Source: Christensenella sp. UBA6880 (lineage in GTDB: Bacteria; Bacillota; Clostridia; Christensenellales; CAG-917). From it: DNA of 24,410 nt. Each line of letters starts with the position of its first letter. Within the stretch, counting starts at the first letter, position 1. The stretch covers positions 1-24,410 of the forward strand of contig DKCG01000033.1 of the NCBI GenBank assembly GCA_002449145.1. The letters run 5' to 3'. The notes under the pieces were generated by a model, which had not been told where the DNA came from, ran no database searches, and was given only the letters and a program-made list of their open reading frames with translations. Made by a program: the position numbers and the translations under genes. This document shows positions 22,283 through 24,410 of this stretch, one piece after another.

Positions 22283-23692
22283 TTATTTGTTCATAACTTC
22301 GAGGCATTGCGCAAAGAATTTGGTTGCGGTTTCCATTGCGTCGATGCTCACGCGCTCGTTGATTGCGTGAATACGTTTTTGGTCGTCCAAAGTCATCAAG
22401 AACGGCGTGAAACGATAGATGTTGTCGCATACGTCACCGTAATAGCGGCTGTCGCTGTTTGCGATAAACATATACGGCGCGGTGACCATCGTCGGAAAAA
22501 TTTGTTTGATCGCAACGTTCAGATCGTGCCACGGTTTTACGTCGATGGGCGAAACGGCAGTCGCTTCCGTACCCTTGCCGTGTCTTTCGACGTTGACGTT
22601 TTTGCCGAGAAGTTTTTGAGTGTATTCAAGCACTTCGTCGCTCGTCACGCCCGTGATGATTCTCGTGTTGATATTCGCCGTAACCTTGGGCGGGATGACA
22701 TTTTCGGCGTCGCTTCCGTGCAACATCGTTTGTGCGAACGTCGTCGAAATAAGCGAGTTCGTGAGCGGTATTTTTTTGAACACGAATTTGAGCAACGGGC
22801 TCAAAATATCCCTGTTGACGAGAATAAATCTAAACGGGAATTTGACGTGCGGCGCAATGAGTTTGAACGTTTGCTTCGTCGCGGCCGTCCATTTGCTCGG
22901 CATCGGATGCTTGTCGAGTTTGACGAGTGCCTTGCCCAAAATTGCCGCTGCAGACGGTTTCGATGGATTGGAAGCGTGACCGCCCGCCTTTTCGACGGTT
23001 AAAGTCATATTCATATTGCCCTTTTCGCAAGTTGCGATAAGTCCGAACAACTTGTCCTCGCCTATCATCTTGCCGTCGATAATCGTACCGCCCTCGTCAA
23101 CTATGTATTCGAGACGAATATTCTGTTTTTTGAACCAGTCGCAAATATGCGCCGCGCCTTCTTCAGTCCACGCTTCTTCGTCGTGACCGAAGCAGAAATA
23201 CACGTCGCGCTCGGGTTGCCAGCCTTCCGACGATAGTTTTTCGGCGGCTTCCAAAAGGGAAATCATAGTGCCCTTCATATCCTGCGTTCCGCGCCCCCAG
23301 ATGAATCCGTCGTCTATCGTTCCGCCGAACGGCTCGTAATCCCAACCCTCTTTGGGTGCGGGAACGACGTCTTGGTGCGCCAAAAACGCACCGGGAAGCA
23401 ACGTCGAATCCTTCCCCGTAAACTTGAACACGAGGCTGTAATTGTTTATGACGGTCTTTTGCGCCGCCTTATGTACGAGCGGATAAGTCTTTTCGAGCCA
23501 TGCGTGATAGTCCAAAAACGGCTTGTCTATCCCCTCGAATTCGCCGACCATAGATACGGTGGGAATTTGAACTGCCTCGGAAAGGTGCTTTGCGATAAGG
23601 TTCTTGTCGAAATCTCTCGCTTTATACTCGCCCGCGTCTATTTCTTTGGGCTTGCACAAGAGCGTACGGATTATCATCGTTGTCAAAAGCAT
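22283..23692 (-). CDS. M20-family metallopeptidase / amidohydrolase (PM20D1-like)
   Basis: This 469-residue dizinc hydrolase has the M20 signatures: LPGAFLAHQDVVPAP (metal His), WGRGTQDMKGTMISLLEA (bridging Asp) and FGHDEEAWTEEGAA (catalytic Glu pair). Later come GGHASNPSKPSAAA, of the lid/dimerisation domain, and SDSRYYGDVC. The size and motif spacing resemble carboxypeptidase S / PM20D1 proteins, which cleave or form N-acyl amino acids or dipeptides. The precise substrate is open. The N-terminus MLLTTMIIRTLL is weakly hydrophobic but too short for a clear signal peptide. A GAGGT site lies 8 nt before the ATG. Confidence 0.9.
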   Translation of the reverse strand: MLLTTMIIRTLLCKPKEIDAGEYKARDFDKNLIAKHLSEAVQIPTVSMVGEFEGIDKPFLDYHAWLEKTYPLVHKAAQKTVINNYSLVFKFTGKDSTLLPGAFLAHQDVVPAPKEGWDYEPFGGTIDDGFIWGRGTQDMKGTMISLLEAAEKLSSEGWQPERDVYFCFGHDEEAWTEEGAAHICDWFKKQNIRLEYIVDEGGTIIDGKMIGEDKLFGLIATCEKGNMNMTLTVEKAGGHASNPSKPSAAAILGKALVKLDKHPMPSKWTAATKQTFKLIAPHVKFPFRFILVNRDILSPLLKFVFKKIPLTNSLISTTFAQTMLHGSDAENVIPPKVTANINTRIITGVTSDEVLEYTQKLLGKNVNVERHGKGTEATAVSPIDVKPWHDLNVAIKQIFPTMVTAPYMFIANSDSRYYGDVCDNIYRFTPFLMTLDDQKRIHAINERVSIDAMETATKFFAQCLEVMNK

Positions 23693-23722
23693 AACGACTT
23701 ACCTCTTAATCTTGATATGAAT

Positions 23723-23751
23723 ATTATAATATCGGTTTCTCGCATTTGCAA
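23723..23751 (-). promoter_or_regulatory. Promoter of the M20 peptidase gene
   Basis: TTGCAA (23751-23746), a 17-nt spacer and TATAAT (23728-23723) lie about 30 nt upstream of the start codon. The remaining stretch 23752-23960 has no gene; it contains a small GCCG/CGGC hairpin only. Confidence 0.75.
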
Positions 23752-23964
23752 GGTTTATCTGCCGAATTACGCTACAAACGTTGCAAACTTTATCGTCTTT
23801 ATCGTTTTGCAATGCCGACAAAAAACGGCGCGGAAATCGAATTGCGCTCATGCGTGCGGCTTTTTAATACCGGTTTTGATTTTGTCAATAGGTTTTTACA
23901 AAAAAAAATATTTTATAAATCGTACATTTTGCACTTTTTGTAAAATAATCGATTAATTATGTAG

Positions 23965-23993
23965 TTGACATTAGCGTACTTTTATTGTGTTAT
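23965..23993 (+). promoter_or_regulatory. Promoter of the AAA ATPase fragment
   Basis: A perfect TTGACA (23965-23970), 17-nt spacer and TGTTAT (23988-23993) are followed by an AAGGAG site at 24033-24038. Confidence 0.65.
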
Positions 23994-24046
23994 TATTTTA
24001 CATTTTATGCATTTGTGTAAAAATCATAAAATAAGGAGCATGCTAT

Positions 24047-24277
24047 ATGGAATATATTCAACGCAACTCTTACCTCCAAAAACTTATAGACCGAAAAGAT
24101 AACGGACTTATAAAAATCATCACAGGCATTAGACGTTGCGGCAAAAGTTATTTATTGTTTACTTTACATAAGGATTATCTCTTATCTATCGGTATAAAAA
24201 AGCAAATATTATTCCTATCGATTTGGATGATGAAAACAATTCGGAATATACAACAGCGTGCTTCTATGCTAAGATGA
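24047..24277 (+). pseudogene. Truncated, frameshifted AAA-family ATPase (COG1373/DUF4143 type)
   Basis: The first 50 codons (starting MEYIQRNSYLQKLIDRKDNG, with Walker A GIRRCGKSYLL) match the N-terminus of the large ATP-binding proteins usually about 400 residues long. The frame is lost at a run of six A residues (24196-24201). Adding one A restores a family-like continuation, NIIPIDLDDENNSEY. Homology then stops near 24257, and an inverted repeat follows at 24282, so the gene is both shifted and cut short. Promoter and ribosome site are intact. The function of intact relatives is uncertain. Confidence 0.75.
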
Positions 24278-24281
24278 GAGT

Positions 24282-24349
24282 AGTTCATACGAATCCTCCT
24301 TGGAAATTCTGTTGTGGTAAACTAATTATACTAGAGATTCGTATGAACT
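24282..24349. repeat. 14-bp inverted repeat followed by poly-T
   Basis: AGTTCATACGAATC (24282-24295) and its exact reverse complement (24336-24349) enclose 40 nt, followed by G and eight T residues. It could be a terminator with a large loop or a short transposable remnant that cut the ATPase gene. The final 60 bases show no gene. Confidence 0.7.
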
Positions 24350-24410
24350 GTTTTTTTTACAGGTGTTGCACTTGAAAGTATAATTCACCCTACAATAAAA
24401 ATCCACCAGC

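Overview
This window looks like a chromosomal segment of an uncultured anaerobic Bacillota of the class Clostridia, probably from the gut. The evidence is AGGAGG-type ribosome binding sites, TTGNNN-N17-TATAAT promoters, an S1-type sulfatase, a GPH-type sugar symporter and a tetrahydrofolate riboswitch. Placement below class is a guess. It is mostly housekeeping and accessory metabolism, with one unusual repeat family in the intergenic regions. I see no phage, CRISPR array, rRNA or tRNA.

Layout. 1-2866 (minus): a uracil salvage operon. A promoter is followed by a 40-codon leader ORF, an intrinsic attenuator, a uracil permease (uraA) and uracil phosphoribosyltransferase (upp). 2941-5653 (minus): a nucleoside kinase with an N-terminal TGS domain, then a PflA-like radical SAM protein. 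5690-6248: a gene-free block of hairpin repeats. 6244-6738 (minus): a LURP-one/tubby-like protein. 6849-10561 (minus): a folate operon folC-folE-folP-folBK behind a THF riboswitch and a clear promoter. 10698-12660 (plus): two adjacent membrane proteins (DUF5058-like and an unknown partner). 12693-15585 (plus): trkA-trkH potassium uptake. 15582-15890: more hairpin repeats and 91-92 bp tandem repeats. 15995-18172 (plus): a membrane-anchored sulfatase. 18274-20095 (minus): an operon of a MarR regulator, apparently leaderless, and an FAD-dependent oxidoreductase. 20351-22111 (minus): a GPH-family symporter with a cysteine-rich tail. 22283-23751 (minus): an M20 metallopeptidase. 24047-24277 (plus): a broken AAA ATPase fragment.

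How the genes fit together. UraA imports uracil and Upp converts it to UMP; the leader resembles the UTP-sensing coupled attenuator of enterobacterial pyrBI in design. The folate cluster encodes GTP cyclohydrolase I, dihydroneopterin aldolase/HPPK, dihydropteroate synthase and dihydrofolate/folylpolyglutamate synthase under THF feedback. TrkA gates TrkH.

The two most interesting signals are the uraA leader attenuator and a family of intergenic hairpins. The hairpins have a conserved boundary (AGCGAATAAC ... GTTCTTCATCT) and lie directly after upp, the LURP-one gene and trkH. In each case the outer arms are an inverted copy of the end of that gene, including its stop codon.
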